Source: Nocardia cyriacigeorgica NBRC 100375 (lineage in GTDB: Bacteria; Actinomycetota; Actinomycetes; Mycobacteriales; Mycobacteriaceae). From it: 45,239 nucleotides of DNA. Made by a program: the position numbers and the translations under genes. The stretch lies in contig NZ_BAFY01000251.1 of assembly GCF_000308555.1 (NCBI RefSeq), positions 1 through 45,239 of the forward strand. The letters run 5' to 3'. This document shows positions 7,583 through 16,529 of the stretch, in pieces. Each line of letters begins with the position of its first letter. Position 1 is the first letter of the stretch. Under the pieces are notes generated by a model. It worked only from the letters and a program-made list of their open reading frames with translations, was not told where the DNA came from and did no database searches.

Positions 7583-8468
7583 CGCAACCACCGCAACCAC
7601 CACAGCCGCTGCAACCGCCCCCACCGCCGTCTCCCCCGCCGTCGCCGCCGCCATCGGCCCCACCCGACGGCGGTTCGACCGCCTGGGCCAGTGCCGGATC
7701 CAGCACCGTCAGCGCGGCGGCGCCGAACACCGCGACGGCGACAGCGGCCGCGCCGGCACCGTAGGTGGTGTAGGCCGGTGAATTCGACGGACGCAAGTGT
7801 GCATTGTCCTGCACAGCCCGGTCTCTGGCCGCCATGCCGCGCGGAGTGAGGCGCTCCGGAGTCATCACCCACCAGCCGGCGAAGGCCAGCACGAGCAGGC
7901 AGGGCACCAGGAAACCCGACGGATTGCCCGCGATCACGCCGGCGATCAACCGCACGGCACCGAGCACCCCGACGATCACGATCGGCATTGCGGCATCGCG
8001 GGCGTCCCGCTTGTCCGCCGCGCCGGTGAGGTAGCCGCGCTGGACCAGCGCGATCTCCAGTTCCTGCACCGGCTTCTTCGCGGCGGCGGCGATCTCGGTG
8101 ATCGTCTGCTTCGTCGGGCCGAGCGCGCTGTGGATCGCGCTGGTGAACCAGTCCAGTTGGGCCCGCTCGGCCGCGGTGGGTGTGCGGGTGGGCGTGGCAT
8201 CGGAATCGATGAGTTCATGGCTGCGCAGCAACGTGACGGCGGCGGTGACCGCGCGTTCCGCGCTGAACAGCATCGCCGTCTCCGGAGGGGTCAGCTTGTC
8301 CAGCGAGACGCCGTTCCATTCGGCCGCGTGCCGGTGGGCGTACTTGCGTTGCAGGTACACGCCCGCCGCGATGGCGAGCAGCGCGACCGGGATGTAGACC
8401 ATCAGGAAATCGCCGCCGGAGATGCCCCAGGTTTCTCCTGCCGCGAGCACCTCGGGCTGCGTGGTCAT
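7575..8468 (-). CDS. TIGR04222-like membrane protein B with Cys/Gly tail (297 aa)
   Basis: N-terminal ETWGISGGDFL motif, a first membrane helix (about 21-40), a soluble domain with RAQLDWFTSAIHS, two helices around 161-201 and one at about 236-256. The protein ends in a low-complexity tail: Gly/Asp-rich from about 268, then CSGCGGCGGCGG with cysteines at 286, 289, 292 and 295. This architecture fits the actinobacterial TIGR04222 family, whose members end in uncomplex Gly/Cys tails. The start lies four bases after the stop of the paralogue upstream. The regularly spaced Cys residues are proposed MNIO targets. Confidence 0.85.
   Translation of the reverse strand: MTTQPEVLAAGETWGISGGDFLMVYIPVALLAIAAGVYLQRKYAHRHAAEWNGVSLDKLTPPETAMLFSAERAVTAAVTLLRSHELIDSDATPTRTPTAAERAQLDWFTSAIHSALGPTKQTITEIAAAAKKPVQELEIALVQRGYLTGAADKRDARDAAMPIVIVGVLGAVRLIAGVIAGNPSGFLVPCLLVLAFAGWWVMTPERLTPRGMAARDRAVQDNAHLRPSNSPAYTTYGAGAAAVAVAVFGAAALTVLDPALAQAVEPPSGGADGGGDGGGDGGGGGCSGCGGCGGCGG
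7576..7663 (-). repeat. Gly/Cys codon repeat encoding the tail of protein B
   Basis: GGT/GGC codons interspersed with TGC/TGT encode the terminal tail. A similar GGT/GGC array forms the tail of protein A at 8476-8565. Homology between the two arrays could allow slippage or gene conversion between the paralogues. Confidence 0.6.
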
Positions 8469-8472
8469 CCGC

Positions 8473-9381
8473 TCATCCACCGCAACCACCGCCGCCGCCG
8501 CATCCGCCACCACCACCGCCGCAGCCACCGCCACCGCCACCGTCACCGCCGGAGCCTCCGCCGCCGTCGGCGCCACCGGTAGGCGCGTCCACCGTGCTCG
8601 CGAGCCCCGGATCGAGGACGGTCAACGCGGAAGTGCCGAAAACGGCCACCGCGATCGCGGCCGCACCCACGCCGTAGGTGGCGTAAGCGGGCGAATTCCG
8701 CGGCCGCAGATAAGTGTGCTCGGCCACCGCCCGCTTCTTGGCTTCGGCGCCGCGCCTGGTCACCCGGCCGGGATAGGCCACAAGGCGCCAGGCGATCGCC
8801 AACGCGGCCAGCACGAAGAACAGGAACAGCGTCGGATTGCCGTTGATCAAGCCAGCGAAGAACCGGACGACGCCGAGGATCCCGACGATCGCGATGGGCA
8901 TGCCCGCATCGCGAGCGGCCCGCCGCGACGCCACGTCGGGCAGGTACCCGCGTTCGGTCAGCGAGGCCCGCAACTGCTCGATCTGCGCACTCGCCGACGC
9001 GGCGATACCGGCGACGGTCTGTTCCTGCGAGGTCAGCCGATCGAAGATCGCGAGCGTGAACCAGTCGAGCTGGGCGCGGTCAGCGGGTGTCATCGCACGA
9101 GTCGGGGTGGCCCGCGAGTCGATGAGGCCGTGGCTGCGCAGCGACGCCAGCGCCGCCATCACCGGGCGTTGATCGCCGTACAACATGGCGATCTCGGGTG
9201 CGCTCAATTTCTCTGTGGGCGCGGCCGACCGATCGGCATTGTGCCGCAACCACACTCCCGCCGCGACCGCGAGTATCGCCACCGGGATGTACACCGACAG
9301 GAATGCCGGACCCGAAATGCCCCAGGTCTCCCCCGCGAGTACGTCCGGATGCGCTGCGGCGAACCGCTCCACAACATTCAT
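8473..9381 (-). CDS. TIGR04222-like membrane protein A with Cys/Gly tail (302 aa)
   Basis: Paralogue of protein B and first gene of the operon. It shares ETWGISGPAFL (18-28), RAQLDWFTLAIFD (102-114), RNSPAYATYGVGAAA and LTVLDPGLA with it. Likely membrane helices are at about 27-46, 161-180, 184-201 and 236-256. The tail starts near 268 and contains Cys287, Cys294 and Cys300 separated only by Gly. The ATG follows GGAGGCGCGAA. The 109-base gap to the gene before it probably carries the operon promoter, but I see no convincing -35/-10 pair. Confidence 0.85.
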   Translation of the reverse strand: MNVVERFAAAHPDVLAGETWGISGPAFLSVYIPVAILAVAAGVWLRHNADRSAAPTEKLSAPEIAMLYGDQRPVMAALASLRSHGLIDSRATPTRAMTPADRAQLDWFTLAIFDRLTSQEQTVAGIAASASAQIEQLRASLTERGYLPDVASRRAARDAGMPIAIVGILGVVRFFAGLINGNPTLFLFFVLAALAIAWRLVAYPGRVTRRGAEAKKRAVAEHTYLRPRNSPAYATYGVGAAAIAVAVFGTSALTVLDPGLASTVDAPTGGADGGGGSGGDGGGGGGCGGGGGGCGGGGGCGG

Positions 9382-9490
9382 TTCGCGCCTCCGACCTGCG
9401 TCACTGTTGCACCAAGTATCGGGGCGAAGGGTGTTCGGCGCCACGACAAACCGGTGGCGGAACAGTAAAACCCGCGTGACCGGCGAGTTC

Positions 9491-10828
9491 TCAGCCCAGC
9501 CAGTCGAGCACCGAGGCCGCGGTCCAGGACTGCTGCATGCTGCCGAGCGGTTCCCCGGTGAACGGTTCGTAGTATTCGGCGAAGCTGCCGTCGCTGGCTT
9601 GGCGCAGGCCCTCGGCACGCAGCATGTAGGAGCGCTCGGCCCAGCCTCTGCGGGCGAAGGACCAGGAGAACAGCCACGTCATCACCGGCCAGACCGGACC
9701 GCGCCAGTACTCGCGCGGCCGGAAATCCTTCGACACCGGCGACGTCGACGGCGGCAGCGCGTAGCGCAGATCTGGGTGCGCGCACCACCGCGGGCCCTCG
9801 AACGAGCGGATCAGGGCGCGTTCGGCGTCGCGTTCGAGGCCACCGCAGAGCAGCGGCGCGAACATCGACAACGTTTCGGTGGTGATCCAGCGCTGCAACC
9901 GGACGTCGAAGTCGCGGGCGGCGCCGGTGCGTGGATCGGCGGAGGCCACCACTCCCGCGCGAAACCGTTTCGCCCAGCCGTACAACTCACGCACGTCGGC
10001 GTTGGGCTGGTGATATTCCTCGCCGATCTGGGCGAGCACCTCGCACGCCATGGCGAAGATCGCGGAGACGAACACGTCCTCGACCGCGAAACTCATCGTC
10101 GAGGTGAGCTGGAAATCGTCGTAGCCCGCCCGGCGCATCTGCTCGACCAGCCACAGGTAGCGGTCGTATTCGCGGTCGCTCGGGCGCTGGCTCGGATCGT
10201 CGATGACCAGGATGTCTTCCCGGCGGTAGGCGGGCAGATCGCCGGGCACCACGTTCGCGTAGGCGCGATCCCAGCGCGGTGAATTGTCCATCCCGGATTC
10301 CCAGCCGTGATAGAGCGTGATCCGGCCGTTCTCCTTGGGGTCGCGGGCGGTGGCGAGCCAGCGGTGCCAGCGCACCAGATCGGGCCAGCGCCGATTCAGG
10401 AACTCCTCGGCCACCGCTCGGGTGCTGCGGCCGTGCCTACGGGAATGGTCGAGGATGCGCTGCACCGCGATGGCGTGCACCGGAGGCTGGGTGATGCCGG
10501 AGGTGTCGGGCCCGTCGGGTGCGTGCACGGCCAGCGTGCGGCACTCCCACCTGGCCGGACCCGGGAAATAGCCGTCGACACCGTTGGCGAAGACGATGTG
10601 CGGGATCATCCCGTTCTTCCACTGCGCCGACAGCAATGTGTCGAGCTCGACCACCGCCCGCTCCACACTCAGCGGCGCCAGACCGACGGTGACGAACGCG
10701 GCGTCCCAGCTCCACATGTGCGGATACAGCCTGGGCGCGGCACTGGTCATGGTGCCCAGATCGTTACCCCGCAGCAGATAGGCCGCGCGGGCGGAGAGCT
10801 GAGTGGGGGTGAAACCTGGGTGGACCAT
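9491..10828 (-). CDS. GH63-type glucosylglycerate hydrolase-like enzyme (445 aa)
   Basis: An (alpha/alpha)6-barrel glycosidase resembling mycobacterial glucosylglycerate hydrolase, which releases glucose from the nitrogen-stress solute glucosylglycerate. Key segments: LYPHMWSWDAAFV (34-46), QWKNGMIPHIVF, Asp181 in GWESGMDNSPRWD matching the general acid, REYWRGPVWPVMTWL, and a C-terminal Glu in YYEPFTGEPLGS as candidate base. The length matches the characterised enzyme (about 446 aa). Start at 10828, with TAGGAGC just upstream. Mannosylglycerate may also be a substrate. The gene shares its strand with the TIGR04222/MNIO operon, 109 bases downstream. Confidence 0.8.
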   Translation of the reverse strand: MVHPGFTPTQLSARAAYLLRGNDLGTMTSAAPRLYPHMWSWDAAFVTVGLAPLSVERAVVELDTLLSAQWKNGMIPHIVFANGVDGYFPGPARWECRTLAVHAPDGPDTSGITQPPVHAIAVQRILDHSRRHGRSTRAVAEEFLNRRWPDLVRWHRWLATARDPKENGRITLYHGWESGMDNSPRWDRAYANVVPGDLPAYRREDILVIDDPSQRPSDREYDRYLWLVEQMRRAGYDDFQLTSTMSFAVEDVFVSAIFAMACEVLAQIGEEYHQPNADVRELYGWAKRFRAGVVASADPRTGAARDFDVRLQRWITTETLSMFAPLLCGGLERDAERALIRSFEGPRWCAHPDLRYALPPSTSPVSKDFRPREYWRGPVWPVMTWLFSWSFARRGWAERSYMLRAEGLRQASDGSFAEYYEPFTGEPLGSMQQSWTAASVLDWLG

Positions 10829-10979
10829 GCTCCTATTCTGCGGGTTCACCGGCCGGAACGCTTGCCCGGGCGGAGTAGTTACATGGCCGTGAGCTGCGTG
10901 TTTCCGGGGCGTCACCGATGCGCGTAGCGGCGTAGCGGCGTCGGCTCCACGGCACTACCGGATGGAGCCGACGCGCGAC

Positions 10980-11567
10980 TCAGTACTGCTGCGGCTGACG
11001 CTGGATCGCGCTGGCGCCGATCGAGCCGAGCAGGGTGATGATGCACAGACCGGCGATCAGGTTGATCACGGCGGTGGCGATCTTCGCGTCCAGGTCCGCG
11101 ACCAGCGTGAACGGCAGCAGCACCGCCAGAGCGGTGAGCAGACCGGTGATCCAGTAGTAGAACTGCATCGGGCTCGGCATGAACGCGAGCAGCAGGTTGA
11201 GCAGACCGGTGGCGGCGATGGCGGCGGCGGCGCCCGCCAGGGCGTAGGACGTCGTGGAGACCGTGCCGTAGGCGCCCGCGCCCTCCGGCGAGAGCACCGC
11301 GATCTTCAGGATCCCGCGGACCAGCATGATCGCGACGACGATAACCAGCGCGACGACCACCGCCGTGCCGACGCCGCCTGCCCACAGTCTGCCCAGATTG
11401 ATCTGCGGCATCTGCCGCTGCCGTTCCTGTCCGTACTGCTGCGGCTCCTGCCCGTACTGCTGCGGCTGTTGCTGCGAGTACTGGCTGTACTGGCTCTGGG
11501 TGTACGGCTGGGTGTAGGGCTGCTGGTGCGGGTCTTCCCGCCCGTAGTTGCGCGACGGATCCGTCAT
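10980..11567 (-). CDS. DUF6069-like four-helix membrane protein with Gln/Tyr-rich N-terminus (195 aa)
   Basis: Residues 1-55 are low-complexity and rich in Gln, Tyr, Ser and Pro (repeated QQYGQE, YTQPYTQ). Four hydrophobic helices follow, starting near LGRLWAGGVGTAVVVALVIV, each about 20-25 residues. The C-terminus repeats the QPQQY motif. This matches a common actinobacterial integral membrane family of unknown function. The cytoplasmic N-terminus may be a protein-binding or phase-separating segment. It is divergent from the SDR gene. Confidence 0.65.
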   Translation of the reverse strand: MTDPSRNYGREDPHQQPYTQPYTQSQYSQYSQQQPQQYGQEPQQYGQERQRQMPQINLGRLWAGGVGTAVVVALVIVVAIMLVRGILKIAVLSPEGAGAYGTVSTTSYALAGAAAAIAATGLLNLLLAFMPSPMQFYYWITGLLTALAVLLPFTLVADLDAKIATAVINLIAGLCIITLLGSIGASAIQRQPQQY

Positions 11568-11660
11568 AGGGCGAAACTACCGCGCTCGGCCCGCCCTGCA
11601 TATCCGAATGCGCTGCCGGGCCTGTCGCCGGATGGTGGGCCGCCGGTTAGCGTTGCCCGC

Positions 11661-12365
11661 ATGACCACCGCCTCCGCTTCCGACTCGGCCCGCCCTACGG
11701 CGTTGATCACTGGTGCTGCCCGGGGTCTCGGCGCCGCGATCGCCCGTGCCCTCGCACCGACCCACGACCTGCTGCTCGGGGCCCGATCGGCGCGATCGCT
11801 CGACCCGATCCTCACCGAATTGCCCGGTGCGACCGGCATGCCGGTCGAGCTCACCGACTACGCGGCCGTCGCCGAGGCGGTGGCGCCGATCCAACGCCTC
11901 GATGTGCTGGTGCACAACGCGGGCATCGCCGATCTCGGCACTGTCGCCGAATCGCCGGTGCGGCAGTGGCGCACGACCATGGAGGCCAACGTCATCGCGG
12001 TCGCGGAGCTGACCCGCCTGCTGCTGCCCGCGCTGCGCGCCGCGAACGGGCATGTGGTGCTGATCAATTCCGGTGCCGGCCTGCGCGCCAACGCCGGTTG
12101 GGGGTCGTACGCGGCCAGCAAGTTCGCCTTGCGCGCCTTCGGCGATGCGCTGCGGCTCGAGGAGCCCGGCCTGCGCGTCACCTCGATTCACCCCGGCCGC
12201 ATCGATACCGATATGCAGCGCGACATCGTTGCAGGTGAGGGGCGCGAGTATCGCCCGGAGGAATTCCTCACCGCCGAAACGGTCGCGCTGGCGGTGCGCA
12301 ACGCGATCGAGACGCCGCGCGACGCCCACCCGACCGAGATCATCCTGCGTCCGATCGCGCGGTGA
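11661..12365 (+). CDS. Short-chain dehydrogenase/reductase (234 aa)
   Basis: Classical SDR: cofactor motif TGAARGLG near residue 16, NAGIAD for the NAG motif, catalytic Ser in LINSGAG and YAASK for Tyr-x-x-x-Lys, then HPGRIDTDM. It is slightly short because the C-terminal helices are reduced. The ATG at 11661 matches the beginning of the family; the frame extends upstream without a good RBS. Substrate unknown. It diverges from the DUF6069-like gene across a 93-base gap. Confidence 0.85.
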   Translation: MTTASASDSARPTALITGAARGLGAAIARALAPTHDLLLGARSARSLDPILTELPGATGMPVELTDYAAVAEAVAPIQRLDVLVHNAGIADLGTVAESPVRQWRTTMEANVIAVAELTRLLLPALRAANGHVVLINSGAGLRANAGWGSYAASKFALRAFGDALRLEEPGLRVTSIHPGRIDTDMQRDIVAGEGREYRPEEFLTAETVALAVRNAIETPRDAHPTEIILRPIAR

Positions 12366-12567
12366 GTCGCTGCGGGCGAGTCTGTCCGGTCCGCTGCCTG
12401 CCGTCGGACCGATGGAGCAGGCCCCGGTTCGCGTGATCGGCGGACGGCCGGCGCGTGCGTGGCGATCCCGCCCCCGCGGGCACCCCGCCGGTAGAGTCCG
12501 GCCTGAATTGGCACGTCAGTGAGTGTTTTCGGGTAGCACGGTTCGGTTGGACGAGCGGGGTTGCGTG

Positions 12568-13359
12568 ATGGACAGACGCCAGATGTTGTCGATGTTGGCG
12601 GCGGGGACGGCGATGGCCTTGGCGGGATGCAGTGCCGCGCAGGGTGAGCCGGCCGCGGTGGGGATGCCGGAGGTGCCGGTTCCGGCGCCGGTACCGCCGC
12701 CGCTGCTGCCGCCTCCGCCGGGTGGCCCGAAGACGACGATCGCGGCCGAGACGATCACCGTGCTGCCGGGGCCCGGGAACAGTATGGCGCTCACCGTGGA
12801 CGACGGCGCGAGTCCCGAAGTAGTCGGTGCCTACATCCGATTCGCCAAGGACACCGGCGCCCGGTTCACCTTCTTCGTCACCGCGTACTACGAATCCTGG
12901 AGCATGCACCGCGACGAACTGCGGCCGCTGGTCGATTCCGGGCAGATTCAGCTCGGCAACCACACCTGGGATCACGCCGACCTCACCGCCATCTCCGCTT
13001 CAGCGGCCGCGTCGCAGCTCGAGCGCTGTAAGACGTTCCTGTGGAACACCTTCGGAGTAGACCGCACGCCCTACTACCGCCCGCCCTTCGGCAGGCACAA
13101 CCCGGCAGTCGACGCCGTCGCCGCCGACCTCGGCTACACCGTCCCGGTCATGTGGTACGGCTCGCTGTCGGACTCCGGACTGATCACCGAGGCGTACCTG
13201 ATGGAATGCGCGCGTAAGTATTTCAACCCGCAGACCATCGTCATCGGGCACGCGAACTTCCCGCCCGTCACCCGCTGCTACGGGCAACTGGTCGACATCA
13301 TCCGGGAACGCAACCTGTCGATGGTCACGCTGAACGATGTGTTGCAGGTGCAGGCCTGA
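12568..13359 (+). CDS. Polysaccharide deacetylase-family lipoprotein (263 aa)
   Basis: A lipoprotein signal ends in LAGC with Cys21 as the lipidated residue, then a Pro/Val-rich linker (about 35-55). The NodB-like domain shows LTVDDG (Asp78-Asp79), NHTWDH (His132, His136) binding the metal, and YRPPFGRHN. Likely a carbohydrate esterase acting on cell-wall or capsular glycans outside the membrane. ATG chosen because it begins the signal peptide. The 202-base gap upstream contains a TAGAGT at 12493-12498 that could be a -10; otherwise nothing clear. Confidence 0.8.
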   Translation: MDRRQMLSMLAAGTAMALAGCSAAQGEPAAVGMPEVPVPAPVPPPLLPPPPGGPKTTIAAETITVLPGPGNSMALTVDDGASPEVVGAYIRFAKDTGARFTFFVTAYYESWSMHRDELRPLVDSGQIQLGNHTWDHADLTAISASAAASQLERCKTFLWNTFGVDRTPYYRPPFGRHNPAVDAVAADLGYTVPVMWYGSLSDSGLITEAYLMECARKYFNPQTIVIGHANFPPVTRCYGQLVDIIRERNLSMVTLNDVLQVQA

Positions 13360-13386
13360 ACCGCGGGCTCAGGCCGTACGCCCCAC

Positions 13387-16260
13387 TCAGGGAACGATGT
13401 TCACCATCCGGCCCGGTACCACGATGATCTTGCGCGGCGCGTTGCCCTCGAGCAGCGCCGCGATCTTCTCATCGGCCAGCGCCGCCGCCTCGATCGACGC
13501 CTGATCGGCATCGGCGGGCACCTGAATGCGGCTGCGCACCTTGCCCTTCACCTGGATCGGGTACTCCACCGACTCGTCCACCAGCAGCGCCGGATCGGCG
13601 ACCGGGAACGGCCCGTGGGCCAGCGCGGTGGTGTGGCCGAGGCGCTCCCACAGTTCCTCGGTGATGTGCGGCGCCAGCGGGGCGAGCATCAGCACCAGCG
13701 GCTCGACCACCGAACGCGGAGCGCCGTCGGGATAGGCCTTGGTGAGGTGGTTGGTCAGCTCGATCAGCTTGGCGCCGGCGGTGTTGTCGCGCAGCGCCGC
13801 AAGATCCTCGTCGACGCCTGCGATGGTCTTGTGCAGCAGCCGCAACGTCTCGTCGGAGGGCTGTTCATCGGTGACCCGCAGTGCACCCGACTCCTCGTCC
13901 ACCACCAGACGCCATACCCGCTGCAAGAAGCGGTGCGCGCCGACGACGTCCTTGGTCGCCCACGGACGCGAGGTGTCCAGCGGACCCATCGACATCTCGT
14001 AGAAGCGGAAGGTGTCGGCGCCGTACTGATCGCAGATCTCGTCCGGGGAGATGGCGTTCTTCAGCGACTTGCCGATCTTGCCGTACTCCTGGTTCACCTC
14101 GATCTCGGTGCCGGAGGCGTCGGTCCAGAAGAACTTGCCGTCGCGCTCGACCACCTCGGCCGCGGGCACATACGCGCCACGGGAATCGGTGTAGGCGTAG
14201 GCCTGGATGTAGCCCTGGTTGAACAGCCGGCGGTACGGCTCGCAGCCGGAGACGTCACCCAGATCGAACAGCACCTTCTGCCAGAACCGCGCGTACAGCA
14301 GATGCAGCACCGCGTGCTCCACACCGCCGACATACAGGTCGACGCCGCCCGGATCATCGGGACCGTGGCCCTCGGCGCGCGGGCCCAGCCAGTACTGCTC
14401 GTTCTCCTTGGCGCAGAACGTCTCCGCGTTCGTCGGATCGGCGTAGCGCAGCTGATACCAGGAGCTGCCCGCCCAGTTCGGCATGACGTTGGTGTCGCGG
14501 CGATACATCTTGGGGCCGTCGCCCAGATCCAACTCGACGTTCACCCAGTCGGTGGCCTTGGCCAGCGGCGGCGACGGCTCGGAATCGGCGTCGTCGGGGT
14601 CGAAGGTGACCGGCGCGAAATCGTCGAGCTCCGGAAGCTGGACGGGCAGCATGGATTCCGGCAGCGCGTGCGGTGCGCCGTCCTCGTCGTAGACGATGGG
14701 GAACGGTTCACCCCAGTACCGCTGGCGGGCGAACAGCCAGTCGCGCAGCTTGTACTGGACGGTGCCGGTGCCGTGGCCGTCGGCTTCCAGCCGGCCGATG
14801 ACGGTGGCCTTGGCCTCCTCGACGCTCAGTCCGTTCAGGTAGTCGGAGTTCACCAGGGTGCCGTCGCCGGAGTAGGCGGCCTCGGTGACGTCGCCGCCGG
14901 AGATCACCTCGACGATCGGCAGGCCGAACGCGGTCGCGAACTCCCAGTCGCGCTGGTCATGCCCGGGGACGGCCATGATCGCGCCGGTGCCGTATCCGCT
15001 GAGCACGTAATCGGCGACGAAGATCGGCACCTGCGCGCCGTTGACCGGGTTGGTGGCGTAGCTGCCGAGGAAGACGCCGGTCTTCTCCTTGTTCTCCTGC
15101 CGCTCCAGATCCGACTTCGCGGCGATCGCCTTGCGGTAACCGGCCAGGGCGTCGGCGGGAGTGGCGGCACCGCCGTTGGTCCAGCGCGGGTCCACACCCT
15201 CGGGCCAGGCTGTCGCGGTCAGCTGATCGGCCAGCTCGTGTTCGGGCGCCAGCACCACGTAGGTGGCGCCGAACAAGGTGTCCGGGCGGGTGGTGAAGAC
15301 CTCCAGCTCGTGCCCGTCGGCGGCGAACCGCACCTGGGCGCCGCGCGAACGGCCGATCCAGTTGCGCTGCATGGCCTTGACGTTCTCCGGCCAATCCAGC
15401 CGATCCAGATCGTCGACCAGCCGGTCGGCGTAGGAGGTGATCCGCATCATCCACTGCCACAGGCGCTTACGGAACACCGGGAAATTGCCGCGTTCACTGC
15501 GGCCCTCGGCGGTGACCTCTTCGTTGGACAGCACCGTGCCCAGACCGGGGCACCAGTTGACCACCGAATCCGTCTGGTACACAAGGCGGTAGGAGTCGAT
15601 CAGGGCGCGACGCTCGGCCGCCGACAGGCTCGCCCAGTCCTTGTCGCCCGGTACCGGGCGCGCGCCGGTGGCGAACTGCTCTTCCAGTTCCGAGATCGGG
15701 CGGGCGCGATCCAATTCCTGGTCGTACCAGGCGTTGTAGATGCGCAGGAAGATCCACTGCGTCCACTTGTAGTACTCGGGATCGGTGGTCGCGAACGAGC
15801 GACGGCGATCATGGCCGAGTCCCAGCCGGTCCAGCTGGCGCTGCATGGTCGCGATATTGGCTTCGGTGGTGTCGCGCGGATGCGCACCGGTCTGCACCGC
15901 GTACTGCTCGGCGGGCAGGCCGAAGGCGTCGTAGCCCAGCGCGTGCAGCACATTGCGGCCGTGCATGCGGTGGTAGCGGGCGAACACATCGGTGGCGATA
16001 TAACCCAGCGGGTGACCGACGTGCAGGCCCGCGCCCGACGGGTACGGGAACATGTCCTGCACGAACAGCTTGTCCGGGGGCGTGGGGCCGGCCAGCGGGC
16101 CTACCGGGTTCGGGGCGTGGAAGGTGCCGCGCTCGGCCCAGGTCTGCTGCCAGCGGCGCTCGATCCGGCCGGCGAGCTCGGCGGTGTAGCGGTGCGCAGG
16201 TGCGTCGTCGGACGCGGCGGTCTGCCCGGCCGCAGGGTCGGTTGCACGGGTGTCCTGCAC
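13387..16260 (-). CDS. leuS: Leucyl-tRNA synthetase (957 aa)
   Basis: Class I aminoacyl-tRNA synthetase charging tRNA-Leu. The HIGH-type motif is in FPYPSGAGLHVGHPLGY (residues 71-87), the large CP1 editing domain lies in the middle (NWIGRSRGAQV, TTRPDTLFGATYVV), and the KMSKS-equivalent reads GKIGKSLKN, as in other actinobacterial LeuRS. Length is normal. The GTG at 16260 follows AGAAGGCAGAACC. The leader contains a possible T-box, described separately. It converges on the deacetylase gene with only 27 bases between. Confidence 0.97.
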   Translation of the reverse strand: MQDTRATDPAAGQTAASDDAPAHRYTAELAGRIERRWQQTWAERGTFHAPNPVGPLAGPTPPDKLFVQDMFPYPSGAGLHVGHPLGYIATDVFARYHRMHGRNVLHALGYDAFGLPAEQYAVQTGAHPRDTTEANIATMQRQLDRLGLGHDRRRSFATTDPEYYKWTQWIFLRIYNAWYDQELDRARPISELEEQFATGARPVPGDKDWASLSAAERRALIDSYRLVYQTDSVVNWCPGLGTVLSNEEVTAEGRSERGNFPVFRKRLWQWMMRITSYADRLVDDLDRLDWPENVKAMQRNWIGRSRGAQVRFAADGHELEVFTTRPDTLFGATYVVLAPEHELADQLTATAWPEGVDPRWTNGGAATPADALAGYRKAIAAKSDLERQENKEKTGVFLGSYATNPVNGAQVPIFVADYVLSGYGTGAIMAVPGHDQRDWEFATAFGLPIVEVISGGDVTEAAYSGDGTLVNSDYLNGLSVEEAKATVIGRLEADGHGTGTVQYKLRDWLFARQRYWGEPFPIVYDEDGAPHALPESMLPVQLPELDDFAPVTFDPDDADSEPSPPLAKATDWVNVELDLGDGPKMYRRDTNVMPNWAGSSWYQLRYADPTNAETFCAKENEQYWLGPRAEGHGPDDPGGVDLYVGGVEHAVLHLLYARFWQKVLFDLGDVSGCEPYRRLFNQGYIQAYAYTDSRGAYVPAAEVVERDGKFFWTDASGTEIEVNQEYGKIGKSLKNAISPDEICDQYGADTFRFYEMSMGPLDTSRPWATKDVVGAHRFLQRVWRLVVDEESGALRVTDEQPSDETLRLLHKTIAGVDEDLAALRDNTAGAKLIELTNHLTKAYPDGAPRSVVEPLVLMLAPLAPHITEELWERLGHTTALAHGPFPVADPALLVDESVEYPIQVKGKVRSRIQVPADADQASIEAAALADEKIAALLEGNAPRKIIVVPGRMVNIVP

Positions 16261-16336
16261 GGTTCTGCCTTCTTTGCTCGCCGATCGGGAGAAATATCGT
16301 CGTCGAACAGGGTAAGACCTGGGACTTGACAACCCC

Positions 16337-16402
16337 AAAAAGGGGCCGCTGGGCGTTCTACGTCCCAGCCGATGCGGCACCGCGGCGGTTCGCGGTCCCA
16401 CC
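16337..16402 (-). promoter_or_regulatory. Candidate T-box leader element of leuS
   Basis: On the leuS strand, GGTGGGACCGCG (16402 to 16391) fits the T-box core GGTGGNACCGCG at every fixed position. It is followed by CGCGGTGCC, which pairs with it except for one G-G mismatch, as the competing stem of a T-box would. Further on, GCTGGG...CCCAGC and TTTTT (16341-16337) could form a terminator. The variable base is G, whereas tRNA-Leu normally has A73 and would prefer T. Stem I and the specifier codon could not be resolved by eye. Position directly upstream of leuS supports the call; the N-base argues for caution. Confidence 0.4.
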
Positions 16403-16529
16403 TCGGAGGCCGCGCGACGGTGGGCTCGGTGCGCCACCCCCGCCGGCGACGCGTGATGCGGACCACGACAGGCCGCGACTCCAGGGATCGGCCGACCGCA
16501 GGTGAAAGGCCCTGCGGTAGCCTGCTGGG

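Noticed and set aside
13615..16329. Very long open frame (904 codons) on the plus strand opposite leuS
   Set aside because: It is antisense to a certain gene; high GC with G/C at third positions keeps opposite frames open. Its residues are Val/Gly/Arg/Ala-rich with no family motif.
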